From positions 1,116,001-1,180,000 of the forward strand of contig OZ244254.1 of NCBI GenBank assembly GCA_965217205.1: a stretch of 64,000 nt of DNA. The letters run 5' to 3'. The stretch comes from Maricaulis sp947259345. Its GTDB lineage: Bacteria > Pseudomonadota > Alphaproteobacteria > Caulobacterales > Maricaulaceae. The notes under the pieces are model-generated. The model was not told the DNA's origin and searched no databases. It worked only from the letters and a program-made list of their open reading frames with translations. Shown here in pieces: positions 17,536-26,539 of the stretch (the stretch's first letter is position 1; the number at the start of each line of letters is the position of its first letter). The translations under genes and the position numbers were made by a program.

Positions 17536-17538
17536 GAG

Positions 17539-18273
17539 ATGGCGCGCACCCGATCAATCGACAGGCTCCGGCGGCTGGAATTGCTGGCGGCCCAGCTCAA
17601 GCAGGATGAGTTGTGTACGGTTCAGGGCCTCGCATCCGAGCTCGGGGTGAGTGTCCGGACCGTGTCCCGGGATCTCGACCTGATGCGCGAGCAGGGCCTG
17701 CCCATCGACGCCGATCGCGGCCGGGGTGGCGGGGTGAGGCTGGATCGCAATTGGGGCGTGGGCCGACTGAATCTGGCCTACCCGGAAGCGGTTGATTTGC
17801 TGATCAGTATTGATGTCGCCGAAAAAATGGGATCGCCCCTCTTTCTGGCCAATCTGGCGTCGGTGCGGCGCCAGTTGATCGCCTCTTTCTCTCCTGAAAA
17901 GCGCGACCGTGTGAAGCGGCTGAAATCGCGTATCCTGATCGGGAGCACAGCATCGACCCATGTCCAGGCCGGTATTGCGTCGCCGGCGAAGATGCTTGTG
18001 CAGACGCTGCACCAGGCCTTCATCGACCAGGAATGCCTGACTATCCATTACGCGCGGGAAGACGGCGTCCGGTCAGAGCGTCGGATTGAGCCACATTATC
18101 TCCTGCTCAAATATCCGGTCTGGTACGTCATCGCCTTCGATCGGCTGCGGGATGCCCCGCGGACATTCCGATGTGATCGGATGTCGCATGTTCGCCGAAC
18201 CGGTAGGCCTTTTAGGCTTTTGCCCAAATCGGTTTTCGCGCCATCCCTTGACGGGGATGATCTGGTGCTTTGA
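17539..18273 (+). CDS. YafY-type transcriptional regulator (HTH + WYL domain)
   Basis: The 244-residue protein begins with a DeoR-like helix-turn-helix (RSIDRLRRLELLAAQLKQDE, then VQGLASELGVSVRTVSRDLDLMREQGLPI) and the GRGGGVRLD wing. The C-terminal part is a WYL domain with LTIHYAREDG, RIEPHYLLLKYPVWYVIAFD and RTFRCDRMSHV. WYL domains sense small or nucleic-acid ligands. The ATG directly follows a palindrome at 17507-17535, leaving no room for a Shine-Dalgarno sequence, so the transcript may be leaderless and the gene autorepressed. Divergent from the VOC protein gene, its probable target. Confidence 0.85.
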   Translation: MARTRSIDRLRRLELLAAQLKQDELCTVQGLASELGVSVRTVSRDLDLMREQGLPIDADRGRGGGVRLDRNWGVGRLNLAYPEAVDLLISIDVAEKMGSPLFLANLASVRRQLIASFSPEKRDRVKRLKSRILIGSTASTHVQAGIASPAKMLVQTLHQAFIDQECLTIHYAREDGVRSERRIEPHYLLLKYPVWYVIAFDRLRDAPRTFRCDRMSHVRRTGRPFRLLPKSVFAPSLDGDDLVL

Positions 18274-18409
18274 TTGGCAGGGCGGTCATCGGCCCTGAAC
18301 CTGCCTTTCCGGGGTCTCCTGCCGCCGGGTGTCGGGGAAATTCCTGGGCAAGCGTGCGCCCGTCGTCTTCTCGCGTACCGGAGCGGGGTGTCGGGCGGTC
18401 CGGCGGTCG

Positions 18410-18811
18410 TCAGGACTGTCGTGGGCGGAAATAGCCAGCCTGAATCAAGACATAGATCAGAGCACCTTGCAGTCCGAACGATATGAATCCGGTTGGCAGG
18501 GTGAAACTGGCATTGGATATAATGGTCAACCAGCCCGTTGTGTGTACGACCACATCAATCAGCGCGATCGTCGCCAGCCAACGCGATCGGCGGGCCAGTA
18601 GCAGGAATGCAATGCACAGGATGAGGACGCGTAGCGGCGGAGCGATCAGGGCCCATAATGGCGTGGCGCGCAGGACATAGTCTGCATTCTGTGGGTCGAG
18701 CGTGAATTGGGTCAGGCCGAGCGCAGCCAGTCCGATCTGAACCGTAAAGAAAAGCGGAAGCGCAATCAGACCAGCCAGAATGATGGCAATGAGCCGACTC
18801 TCGGTAGACAT
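18410..18811 (-). CDS. Hypothetical small integral membrane protein
   Basis: A 133-residue hydrophobic protein with four predicted transmembrane segments (about residues 8-31, 50-73, 78-95 and 105-125), short loops and no conserved catalytic residues that I recognise. The ATG at 18811 follows GGGGAGTGCGC, a plausible ribosome site; an in-frame GTG at 18817 is less likely. It stands alone between the WYL regulator and the transporter operon. Function unknown. Confidence 0.6.
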   Translation of the reverse strand: MSTESRLIAIILAGLIALPLFFTVQIGLAALGLTQFTLDPQNADYVLRATPLWALIAPPLRVLILCIAFLLLARRSRWLATIALIDVVVHTTGWLTIISNASFTLPTGFISFGLQGALIYVLIQAGYFRPRQS

Positions 18812-18915
18812 GCGCACTCCCCGGTCACGCCGGTCGCAAGCCTAGCGTACCGGAAGCAGATGGGTCAAAAGCTGTCGTATCGGAATCGCCGTGCTTCCCG
18901 CTCACCTTAGGAAGC

Positions 18916-20037
18916 TCAGCGCTCGCTGTCGTCCGAGCGCTCTGCGCTGGCAGGGGCCGGTCCGTTTTCATCCTCCTCGAGCAAGCCGGCAAAGCTCTCG
19001 CGGAAAATGAACCAAACAGAGGTGAATAAGGCGGCTATGACCGGCCCGATGATAATGCCGACGGCGCCGAACAGGGTCAGCCCGCCCAGGGTCGATATCA
19101 GCACCATCAAGTCGGACATCTTGGCGTCCTTGCCGACCAGGATGGGACGCAGGAGATTGTCCGATGTCGAGACCACGACCGCGCCCCAGGCGACCAGGGC
19201 CGCGCCCGCAATGGGTTGGCCGGTGGCAAACAGCCAGATCGCGGCCGGGACCCAGATCAGCGGCGGTCCGATCATCGGTATGATGGACAGCAAGGCGGCC
19301 ACGGCGGCCCAGAAGATCGACCCGGGGACACCCGCGGAGAACAGGCCGATTCCGGTCAGGGCGCCTTGCACCAATGCGATCAGGAAGGACCCTTTTACCG
19401 TGGCGCGGATGGTCGAGGTCGTGCGTTCGGCCATCAGGTCACGTGCCTCCACCGTCATCGGGAGGAGGGTGACTGCGGACCGTGCCGCCTGGCGACCGCT
19501 CATCAGGAAGAAGAAGAGCGCATAAACCAGGATGAAGAAGTTCAGGGTCGCGATCAGGAAGCCGCCCGTCCCGGCGCGCAGTGAATTGACCAGGACGCGT
19601 CCGACTGTGCCGGCGAGATTGCCGATCTGGGCGGTGATGGAGGCCTGATACTCGATCATTTCGTCGCGGAAAGGTAACCAGTCAGGCAGGCCATCCAACC
19701 CGTCCTGGCGGATCTGACTGACCTGGCTCTGCACCCAGGGCGTGACCATGCCGGTCACATCGATCGCCTGCTCGGCGACGATGCCCATCAATATTGCGGC
19801 AGGAATCACAAAGGCCAGGACCGCCCCCGTGACCAGCAGGCCGGCCGCTAGCCCGCGCCGGTTGCCCAATTTGCGGGTGAGCCAGTCATGCGGCCCGGCG
19901 AGGAATAGCGTGATCACGCCAGCGAGGAAGAGCGCGGCGAGATAGTCGCGGATCATCCACAGGAAGATGCCGGAGATGATCAGTGCCAGCGCGGCGACAA
20001 AGGCGCGCTGGAGTTCCAGCTTGCGATGCGGTGACAC
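18916..20037 (-). CDS. AI-2E family (PerM-like) transporter
   Basis: The 373-residue polytopic membrane protein has the family layout: two N-terminal helices (ALALIISGIFLWMIRDYLAAL), a third near residue 65-90, a soluble region, then a C-terminal helix cluster with KGSFLIALVQGALTGIGLF, IPMIGPPLIWVPAAIW and GKDAKMSDLMVLISTLGG. Family members export small molecules or act as Na+/H+ antiporters; the autoinducer-2 name applies to one case and should not be assumed here. The start is GTG at 20037 with AGGAGG 6 nt upstream, and that site overlaps the dctM stop region, so it is likely the last gene of the TRAP operon. Confidence 0.85.
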   Translation of the reverse strand: MSPHRKLELQRAFVAALALIISGIFLWMIRDYLAALFLAGVITLFLAGPHDWLTRKLGNRRGLAAGLLVTGAVLAFVIPAAILMGIVAEQAIDVTGMVTPWVQSQVSQIRQDGLDGLPDWLPFRDEMIEYQASITAQIGNLAGTVGRVLVNSLRAGTGGFLIATLNFFILVYALFFFLMSGRQAARSAVTLLPMTVEARDLMAERTTSTIRATVKGSFLIALVQGALTGIGLFSAGVPGSIFWAAVAALLSIIPMIGPPLIWVPAAIWLFATGQPIAGAALVAWGAVVVSTSDNLLRPILVGKDAKMSDLMVLISTLGGLTLFGAVGIIIGPVIAALFTSVWFIFRESFAGLLEEDENGPAPASAERSDDSER

Positions 20038-20046
20038 GGGCGCCTC

Positions 20047-21639
20047 CTATCCGTACAGCCAGTCCGGAAGACCGGTCGCCAGCCAGGGCAGGGCGGCAAC
20101 CGCGATGATGGCCAGTAGCTGAATGATGACGAAGGGAATCGCGCCGCGATAGATGTCCGTCGTCTTTACCGACTTCGGCGCCACGCCCCGCAGATAGAAA
20201 AGCGCAAATCCGAAGGGCGGGGTCAGGAAGCTGGTCTGAAGGTTCATCGCCATCAGGACGCCGAGCCAGACCGGGTCTACGCCCATCATCAGCAGGATCG
20301 GCGCAACGATCGGCACGACGACGAAAGTGATTTCGATGAAATCAAGGAAGAAGCCGAGGATGAACATCACCAGCATGACCACGGCGACCGCCCCGAACAC
20401 ACCGCCCGGAACCGCCTGCAGGGCCGCAGCAACCGTGTCGTCTCCGCCAAGCTCTCGGAAGATCAGTGAGAACAGGGACGCGCCGATCAGGATCACGAAA
20501 ACCATGGCCGAGATCATGCCGGTGGAACTCATGACCTCATCCAGCACGCCGGACCGCTTCAGGCGGAAAAGGCTCCAGCCCGCGCCCAGCACAGTCAGGG
20601 CCACCAGGGCGCCGGTCACCAGGCCGCCAAGCGTCCCCAGATCCGTGACATAGAGCCTCCGGTCTGCCCCGATATTGGCAACGACCACGAGGGCGATCAG
20701 GCCAAGCAGGGCGGCGAGGCCGAGATAGCTGGCAAGCTGACCCAGTCGGGGATTGGATGCCGTGCCGGCATTGCGGGCGCCCGCGATGAAAGTCGCGCCA
20801 ACCGCCCCGACACCGGCCGCTTCCGTTGGTGTCGCCAGTCCGGTCAGGATGGAACCCAGCACGCCGATAATCAGCGCCAGCGGGGGAATGAGGGCATGCA
20901 GGAGTTTGCCGATCGAGACCTGGCTGTCGGCCGGTGCGGCCGGCGCACTCTCCGGTCTGAAGATCGCCATGACGATCTGGTAGCCGATATAGAGCCCGAC
21001 CAGCAGGATGCCGGGGATGAGCGCGCCGGCGAAGAGGTCACCGACCGAGACAATGTCCGGTGAGAAAATGCCCTGGGCGCGCTGGGCTTCCTGATAGGCA
21101 TTGGAAATCTGATCACCCAGCAGGACCAGCACGATGGAGGGCGGAATGATCTGCCCAAGCGTACCTGAAGCCGCGATCGTTCCGGTCGCCAGCGCCGGGT
21201 CGTAACCGCGCTTGAGCATGGTCGGCAGGGAGAGGAGGCCCATCGTCACCACGGTCGCACCGACAATCCCGGTCGAGGCGGCGAGCAGTCCGCCGACAAT
21301 CACGACCGAGATCCCCAGCCCGCCGCGCATCGTTCCGAACAGCGCGCCCATGGCTTCCAGGAGTTCCTCGGCAATCTTCGACTTCTCCAGCATCACGCCC
21401 ATGAAGACAAAGAGCGGGACGGCGACGAGGATGGAGCGGTCCATCTCCATCAGATTGCCGTAGATGCGCTGCGGGAAGGCGCGGAAATGGATCGGGTCGA
21501 ATTCGCCGATTGCCATGCCGATCAGGGCGAAGGCCAGGGCGACGCCAGCCAGGGTGAAGGCGACCGGATAGCCGCGCAGAAGCGCCGCGAAGGCCGCAAT
21601 GAACATCAGGAAGGGCAGCAGCTCGATGAAGAGGCTCAT
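20047..21639 (-). CDS. dctM: TRAP transporter large permease (DctM type)
   Basis: The 530-residue membrane protein carries out Na+-coupled solute uptake together with DctQ and the periplasmic receptor DctP. Typical features: VPLFVFMGVMLEKS, the GASTGIVGATVVTMGLLSLP-like segment, AASGTLGQIIPPSIVLVLLG, and the C-terminal LGFFLDFIEITFVVVPI and NLQTSFLTPPFGFALFYLRG. It is longer than the usual ~430 residues because of a middle insertion (about residues 285-375) with two extra hydrophobic segments, as seen in the subgroup associated with keto-acid or mannitol/chloroaromatic substrates. It starts 3 nt after the dctQ stop. Confidence 0.92.
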   Translation of the reverse strand: MSLFIELLPFLMFIAAFAALLRGYPVAFTLAGVALAFALIGMAIGEFDPIHFRAFPQRIYGNLMEMDRSILVAVPLFVFMGVMLEKSKIAEELLEAMGALFGTMRGGLGISVVIVGGLLAASTGIVGATVVTMGLLSLPTMLKRGYDPALATGTIAASGTLGQIIPPSIVLVLLGDQISNAYQEAQRAQGIFSPDIVSVGDLFAGALIPGILLVGLYIGYQIVMAIFRPESAPAAPADSQVSIGKLLHALIPPLALIIGVLGSILTGLATPTEAAGVGAVGATFIAGARNAGTASNPRLGQLASYLGLAALLGLIALVVVANIGADRRLYVTDLGTLGGLVTGALVALTVLGAGWSLFRLKRSGVLDEVMSSTGMISAMVFVILIGASLFSLIFRELGGDDTVAAALQAVPGGVFGAVAVVMLVMFILGFFLDFIEITFVVVPIVAPILLMMGVDPVWLGVLMAMNLQTSFLTPPFGFALFYLRGVAPKSVKTTDIYRGAIPFVIIQLLAIIAVAALPWLATGLPDWLYG

Positions 21640-21642
21640 GAT

Positions 21643-22422
21643 CTAGACCTCTCCCTCGATCGTGTCAGGCAGGGCGGGGGAGGGCTGGTTGGCCAGCGTC
21701 ATCGCCGCCCGGGCCGCCATGGAGGCGCCCTGGAGGATCATCAGGATGGCAAAGACCGGGATGGCGGTCTTGAGCAGGAAGACAAAGGCGAGGCCGTCGC
21801 TTTCACGTGAGCTTTCGAGTATCCGCCAGGTCGAATTGAGATAGCCCGTGGAGGACCACAGGATGAGGGCGCTCATCGGGATGAGGGCGAGATAGGTGCC
21901 CAGCAGGTCTACCCAGGCCCGTCCGCGCGCGCTCATCCTGGCAAAGAAGACATCCACCCGCACATGACCGCCCTGGAGCAGCGTACTGGCCGAGGCGAAA
22001 AGGAAAAGACCGGCATGCATGTAGATCACGCTCTCGGCGAGCTTGGTCGAGGCATAGCCGAAGACATAGCGCTGTATGACGATCAGGGCGGTCGCAAGGA
22101 CCAGGCCGAGCGCAAACCAGCGGGCGCCACCGCCAATGCTCAACGTGATTGTGTCGATCACGCCCACGGCGCGGCGTTGGACCGACCAGACAGGTTCAGG
22201 CAGGCCGACAAAGCGCCCGCCGATACCGCTGAGAAGCGGAAGCAGAAGGAGCGGGGAGAGCCAGAGGCCAATCCGCCCGATCCACCCGCCGATTGTCTGG
22301 GCCAGGCCGGGCAGGTGTGCACCGGAAAATGCCGCGACGCCGCCGCTGCTTGCCACGTCCACACCCAGCAGGACGAGTGACAGTCCGATCAGGACCAGAA
22401 ATAGCCTGTCCCCGGAGCGCAT
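21643..22422 (-). CDS. dctQ: TRAP transporter small permease (DctQ type), N-terminally extended
   Basis: Small membrane subunit of the TRAP carrier. The recognisable four-helix DctQ core covers residues about 90-250 (RWFALGLVLATALIVIQRYVFGYAS, YMHAGLFLFASASTLLQGGHVRVD, LGTYLALIPMSALILW, FLLKTAIPVFAILMILQG). The first ~85 residues add two hydrophobic segments not found in the basic family of about 160-180 residues. It begins 2 nt after the dctP stop and ends 3 nt before dctM, so all three subunits are made from one message. Confidence 0.88.
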   Translation of the reverse strand: MRSGDRLFLVLIGLSLVLLGVDVASSGGVAAFSGAHLPGLAQTIGGWIGRIGLWLSPLLLLPLLSGIGGRFVGLPEPVWSVQRRAVGVIDTITLSIGGGARWFALGLVLATALIVIQRYVFGYASTKLAESVIYMHAGLFLFASASTLLQGGHVRVDVFFARMSARGRAWVDLLGTYLALIPMSALILWSSTGYLNSTWRILESSRESDGLAFVFLLKTAIPVFAILMILQGASMAARAAMTLANQPSPALPDTIEGEV

Positions 22423-22424
22423 GA

Positions 22425-23546
22425 TCAGCCGCCCAGAACGCGTTCGCGCTGGACCATATAGGGCATCTCCGAGATCCGGCCCCAGCCGCGCATCGTATCG
22501 CGGGCAGCCAGATAGCTTTCATAGACGCGGCGGGTCATCGCGTCCGCATTTCCGGTTTCGGCGACGACTTGTTCGGAGATCTGACCGATCTGGGTCCAGA
22601 TTTCGTCGGAGAAGCGCCGCAGCTCGACGCCGTGCTCATTGACCAGCACATCGAGCGCGAGGCCGTTCTGGTACTGGAATTCCGCGATGGAGATATTGTT
22701 TGCCGTGCGACAGGCTGAAGCAATGATCGCCTGGTGGTCGCTGGCCAGATTGTCCCAGACCGTCTTGTTGATCCCGACACCCAGGCAGGAGCCCGGCTCG
22801 TGGAAGCCCGGGCCGTAATAATAGGGCGCTTCACGATAGAAACCGAAAGCGAGATCATTCCACGGGCCGACCCATTCCGTGCCGTCGATCGCGCCCGATT
22901 GCAGCGCCGGGTAGATTTCGCCGCCAGACAGGGTCACGGCCGCGCCGCCAAGCTCGCGCAGGACATTGCCGCCCAGGCCGGGAATCCGCATGCGCAGGCC
23001 GCGGAAATCTTCCAGCGTATTGATCTCGCGCTTGAACCAGCCACCCATCTGATGGCCGGAATTGCCGGCCTGGAAGGGTTTGATATTGAATTGCGCGGAC
23101 AGCTCGTCCCACAGGGCCTGGCCGCCACCGGCCTCGACCCAGCCCATGATCTCGTAGGCGGTCATGCCCATGGGCACGGCCGTGAAGAAGTTGAAGGCCG
23201 GCGACTTGCCCTGCCAGTAGTATTCGGCGCCATGATACATGTCCGCCGTGCCTTCGGAGACTGCGTCAAAGGCCTCAAAGGCCGAGACGATTTCGCCGGC
23301 GGCATAGACCCGGACTTCCAGCGACCCGCCGGACATGCGGTTGATGTAATCGGCGACATTGTTGGCGGCCGTCCCAAGGCCCGGGAAATTGGCCGGCCAG
23401 GTCGTGACCATGCGCAGGCGGGTGACTCCGCGATTGATATTGGGGGCTGCCGGACCGGCGGAAGTGTCCTGCCCGGTTTCCCCGCAAGCGGTGGCAACTG
23501 TGGCCGCAGCGACGGCGCCGCCGCTGATGAATGTGCGTCGATCCAT
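22425..23546 (-). CDS. dctP: TRAP transporter substrate-binding protein (DctP type)
   Basis: Periplasmic receptor of the TRAP carrier. The 373-residue protein has a twin-arginine start (MDRRTFISGG) and a lipobox-like AAATVATAC, so it may be Tat-exported and lipid-anchored. Ligand-fold features include RMVTTWPANFPGLG, FRGLRMRIPGLGGNVLRELGG (central Arg near residue 180), GAIDGTEWVGPWNDLAFGFY and YYYGPGFHEPGSCLG. The W..GPWND and HEPG signatures match the TakP-like group of alpha-keto acid or monocarboxylate receptors, so such substrates are likely. The ATG at 23546 follows GGGGGAGACAGAC. Confidence 0.9.
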   Translation of the reverse strand: MDRRTFISGGAVAAATVATACGETGQDTSAGPAAPNINRGVTRLRMVTTWPANFPGLGTAANNVADYINRMSGGSLEVRVYAAGEIVSAFEAFDAVSEGTADMYHGAEYYWQGKSPAFNFFTAVPMGMTAYEIMGWVEAGGGQALWDELSAQFNIKPFQAGNSGHQMGGWFKREINTLEDFRGLRMRIPGLGGNVLRELGGAAVTLSGGEIYPALQSGAIDGTEWVGPWNDLAFGFYREAPYYYGPGFHEPGSCLGVGINKTVWDNLASDHQAIIASACRTANNISIAEFQYQNGLALDVLVNEHGVELRRFSDEIWTQIGQISEQVVAETGNADAMTRRVYESYLAARDTMRGWGRISEMPYMVQRERVLGG

Positions 23547-23581
23547 GTCTGTCTCCCCCGGGTTTCGCCGCGCGTTATCGC

Positions 23582-24346
23582 TCAGTCGAAACCGTCGTGC
23601 TCGTCCTCGTCCTCATGGTTAGCGAGTTCGGCATGCGGCTGCCAGCCCGAGGGCGTCAAAACTTGCAGCGGCTGGAATTGCGCCTTGTAGCTCATCTTGC
23701 GGCTGTCGCGCACCCAATAGCCCAGATAGACGAATGGCAGACCGGCCAATTCGGCCTGACGGACCGCATCGAGGATGATGTAGACGCCCAGGCTGCGGCG
23801 GTCCCAATCGGGATCGAAATAGCTGTAGATCAGCGACAAGCCGTCCTTGAGCACATCGGTCAGGGCCGCCGCGCGCAGCACGCCGTCGCGGTCGCGGTAT
23901 TCGGTGACATGGGTGCGCTGGGCACCTTCCTCGACCATCATGACGTATTCGCCGAACGACATGCCGGCCATGTCGCCATCGCCATGTCGACTGTCGAGAT
24001 AGCGCGAGAGGAGGTCGAATTGTTCCATCGTCGCGGTCTGGGTCTCGACCGAGACACGCAATTCGTCATTGCGATTGAGTATTTTGCGCCAACGTCGCTT
24101 CCACGCGAAAGCTTCGGCATCCACACGAACGGATTTACAGGCGTCGCAGGCTTCACAGGCCGGACGATAGAGGACGCCCTGGGACCGCCGGAAACCGGCA
24201 TGGGTGAGCGCGTCATTGAGCGCGGGGCCTTCGCCTATCTCGACGCGCGTAAACACTTTCCGCTCGAAACGCCCGGGCAGGTAGGGGCAGGGCGCGGAGG
24301 CCGTGAGAAAGAAGGGAATCTGCCGGGTTGCAAACGGGTGGGTCAC
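23582..24346 (-). CDS. bpt: Aspartate/glutamate leucyltransferase (arginyltransferase family)
   Basis: Adds Leu from Leu-tRNA to proteins with N-terminal Asp or Glu, marking them for ClpS/ClpAP in the N-degron pathway. The 254-residue protein shows the N-terminal Cys-rich ATE motif PCPYLPGR and RPACEACDACKSVRV, and the C-terminal domain with MSFGEYVMMVEEG, DGLSLIYSYFDPDWDRRSLG, LPFVYLGYWVRDSRKMSYKAQF and QPLQVL. The start is GTG at 24346 (product begins MTHPFATRQIPFFL), which fits the family; the open frame runs further upstream without a ribosome site. It lies between the SLC13 and TRAP transporter genes, same strand. Confidence 0.92.
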   Translation of the reverse strand: MTHPFATRQIPFFLTASAPCPYLPGRFERKVFTRVEIGEGPALNDALTHAGFRRSQGVLYRPACEACDACKSVRVDAEAFAWKRRWRKILNRNDELRVSVETQTATMEQFDLLSRYLDSRHGDGDMAGMSFGEYVMMVEEGAQRTHVTEYRDRDGVLRAAALTDVLKDGLSLIYSYFDPDWDRRSLGVYIILDAVRQAELAGLPFVYLGYWVRDSRKMSYKAQFQPLQVLTPSGWQPHAELANHEDEDEHDGFD

Positions 24347-24389
24347 GCCGATCGCCTCTTGCTGGCGGTGAGTGGCTGTTCCGGTCCGA

Positions 24390-26231
24390 TCAGACCATGC
24401 CGAACATGTCGAGCAGGCTGACATAGACCGTGAAGGCAATCCAGAAGAGAACCACCATGGGCGCACCGGCACGCAGGTAATCTGCGAAACGATAATGACC
24501 GGGGCCCATCACGAGCAAATTTGTCTGGTAGCCAATCGGCGTTGCAAAACAGGTGTTTGCAGCGAAAAGTACTGTCAGGGCGAAGAGTGTTGGGTCCGCG
24601 CCTATCTGGTTGGCAGCCCCCACCGCGATCGGCGTGAACAAGATGGCGGTTGCGCTGTTGGAGAGGACGTTGGTGAGCACCGCAACCAGCAGGAAGAGCG
24701 CCGACATCAGCACGACAGGACCGAAAGGCGAGAAGGCCACGACCACAGCGGTCGCCATGAGGTCGGCGGCGCCGGTCACTTGCATCGCGGTTCCCAGGGC
24801 GATTGCCGACCCGATCAGGAGATAGACTTTCATGTCGAAGGCCCGCGCGGCCTGACGCGTATTCAGGCAGCCGGCCAGGATCATCGCCACGGCCCCCAGG
24901 AAGGACGCCAAAACGATCGGCAATATTCCGGTCGCGGCCGTCAGCACAACACCGCCGAAGATCACCCGGGCGAGATTGGCCCGCCTCGGGTCGGCGATCG
25001 ATGTTGTTGCCCATTCCATGATCAGGAGGTCGCGATCGGCCCGCAATCCGCGCAATGAGGTCGAGGATCCGAAGAGCAGCAGGGTATCGCCGGCTTCCAG
25101 GCGAATCTCACCCATGCGGGAGCGGATCATCCGGGATCGCCGCTGAATGCCAAGGACGATGCAGCCGGTCGCGTGGCGAAATCCGATCTGCCGGATGGTG
25201 CGGCCAATCACGCGTGAGCCCGGGGCCACAACGGCTTCTGCCATAACGAGATTTTCGCCGGGATTGGGGTTTTCGCCTGGCCCTGAGGCCTCCAGCATCC
25301 CGCGCAGGAAATCCGCGCGCTTGGCCAGGAGATTGGTCAGGGTTTGCCGTGTCGCAGCAACGATGACGAGATCGCCGGGTTTAAGCTCTACCTGGTCGAA
25401 GGGCGGCAACAGGGCGTGCTCGCCGCGCTGGATCATTCGTACGGTCATGTCCGGGAGGTCGGCGAACATGCCAGCGACAGGCTTCTTGCCAACCAGCGGA
25501 TGGTCGCTGGTGACTTCCAGCTGGGCGATGAATTGCTTGCCTCCGGCGCCGGCGATTTCGCTCTCCATCGAGGCGCGGTCGGGCAGCAGATAGGGCAGGA
25601 TGAAGATAATGTAGACCACCCCGACAGCGGCGAGGAAAATGCCGGGTATGAACGGACTGAAGAAGGCCAGCCGTTCGCCGGTCGCATTCATCAGTGTGTC
25701 GGCAACCAGCAGGTTGGTTGAAGAGCCGATCAAGGTCGTCATGCCCGCCAGGATGCAGACATAACTCAGTGGAATGAGCAGTTTTGACGGGCTTTTTTCC
25801 ATCCGCTTGGCGATCGCAACCAGGATCGGCACGAACATCACCACAACAGGCGTGTTGTTGATGAAGGCGGAGATTACGAACACGAAGGCGAACATCCCCA
25901 CCAGGGTCGCCTTGGGGTGTTGGTCGAAGGAATCAAGCAGGCGCTGGGTCGGGCCTTCCATCGCGCCGGTCTGGAAAATGCCCTGACCAACGATGAGCAG
26001 GCATAAAATCGTGAACAGTGCAGGATTGGCGAAACCGGCCAGTAGGTCGGCCGCACTCGGATTGCCCGTCGCGAGCGGGAAGATGTGGAAGAAGGCCATG
26101 AGAACAGCCACAATCGAGGCTGAAACAATCTCGATCGGCACCCGGTCCCAGACATAAAAGACAATCGCCAGCGATAGCCCGCCGAGAATTGCCCACATTT
26201 GCCACACATCGAGTGACGTTGATTCAATCAT
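24390..26231 (-). CDS. SLC13/DASS family permease with internal RCK_C (TrkA-C) domains
   Basis: The 613-residue protein is an anion:Na+ symporter-type carrier. The N-terminal membrane block (residues 1-200) contains NNTPVVVMFVPI and SYVCILAGMTTLIGSSTNLLV, a typical SLC13 substrate/cation loop. Two soluble RCK_C-like regions follow (residues about 215-300 with VGKKPVAGM, and 310-400 with VVAPGSRVIGRTIRQIGFRHATG). The second membrane block ends with LTNVLSNSATAILFTPIAVG and CFATPIGYQTNLLVMGPG. Such proteins often carry sulfate or C4-dicarboxylates; the substrate is not deducible. No strong Shine-Dalgarno precedes the ATG. Confidence 0.88.
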   Translation of the reverse strand: MIESTSLDVWQMWAILGGLSLAIVFYVWDRVPIEIVSASIVAVLMAFFHIFPLATGNPSAADLLAGFANPALFTILCLLIVGQGIFQTGAMEGPTQRLLDSFDQHPKATLVGMFAFVFVISAFINNTPVVVMFVPILVAIAKRMEKSPSKLLIPLSYVCILAGMTTLIGSSTNLLVADTLMNATGERLAFFSPFIPGIFLAAVGVVYIIFILPYLLPDRASMESEIAGAGGKQFIAQLEVTSDHPLVGKKPVAGMFADLPDMTVRMIQRGEHALLPPFDQVELKPGDLVIVAATRQTLTNLLAKRADFLRGMLEASGPGENPNPGENLVMAEAVVAPGSRVIGRTIRQIGFRHATGCIVLGIQRRSRMIRSRMGEIRLEAGDTLLLFGSSTSLRGLRADRDLLIMEWATTSIADPRRANLARVIFGGVVLTAATGILPIVLASFLGAVAMILAGCLNTRQAARAFDMKVYLLIGSAIALGTAMQVTGAADLMATAVVVAFSPFGPVVLMSALFLLVAVLTNVLSNSATAILFTPIAVGAANQIGADPTLFALTVLFAANTCFATPIGYQTNLLVMGPGHYRFADYLRAGAPMVVLFWIAFTVYVSLLDMFGMV

Positions 26232-26539
26232 CGCGAATTTCTGGAAGCCATGGACCCGCTATGTCCAAGGCGGAACGCTAGCACGCGTCCCACGCGCTTG
26301 CGAAGTCTTTCGTGAGTGCTTGTGCAGGCGTCGGAGGGACGGTGTGCCGAGCGAGTGACCGCGTGGTGCGACAGAGTCCGTCGTGACCGCCAGAACAGCA
26401 TTTCTCTTTGTTCCGCTTAGGCGACAGCGGAGCGATTCCAGAAGGTAGCGTGAAGGGGTCTCTGCCCTAGGAGCGGGGGCTGCGCCGTCGTGTCCTGGCG
26501 CACCGTGGCGGAAGTATCCGGAACTGTTCATGATCGGTG
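26232..26539. other. Intergenic region without a recognisable feature
   Basis: About 308 bases upstream of the SLC13 gene and downstream of motB (both on the minus strand). Both strands were read: one open frame of 90 codons lacks a ribosome site and has a composition unlike a protein. No clear hairpin with T-tract, tRNA or repeat is seen. It must contain the SLC13 promoter. Confidence 0.5.

Noticed and set aside
26259..26531. 90-codon frame in the motB/SLC13 intergenic region
   Set aside because: No ribosome site, Arg/Pro-rich composition typical of random GC-rich frames.
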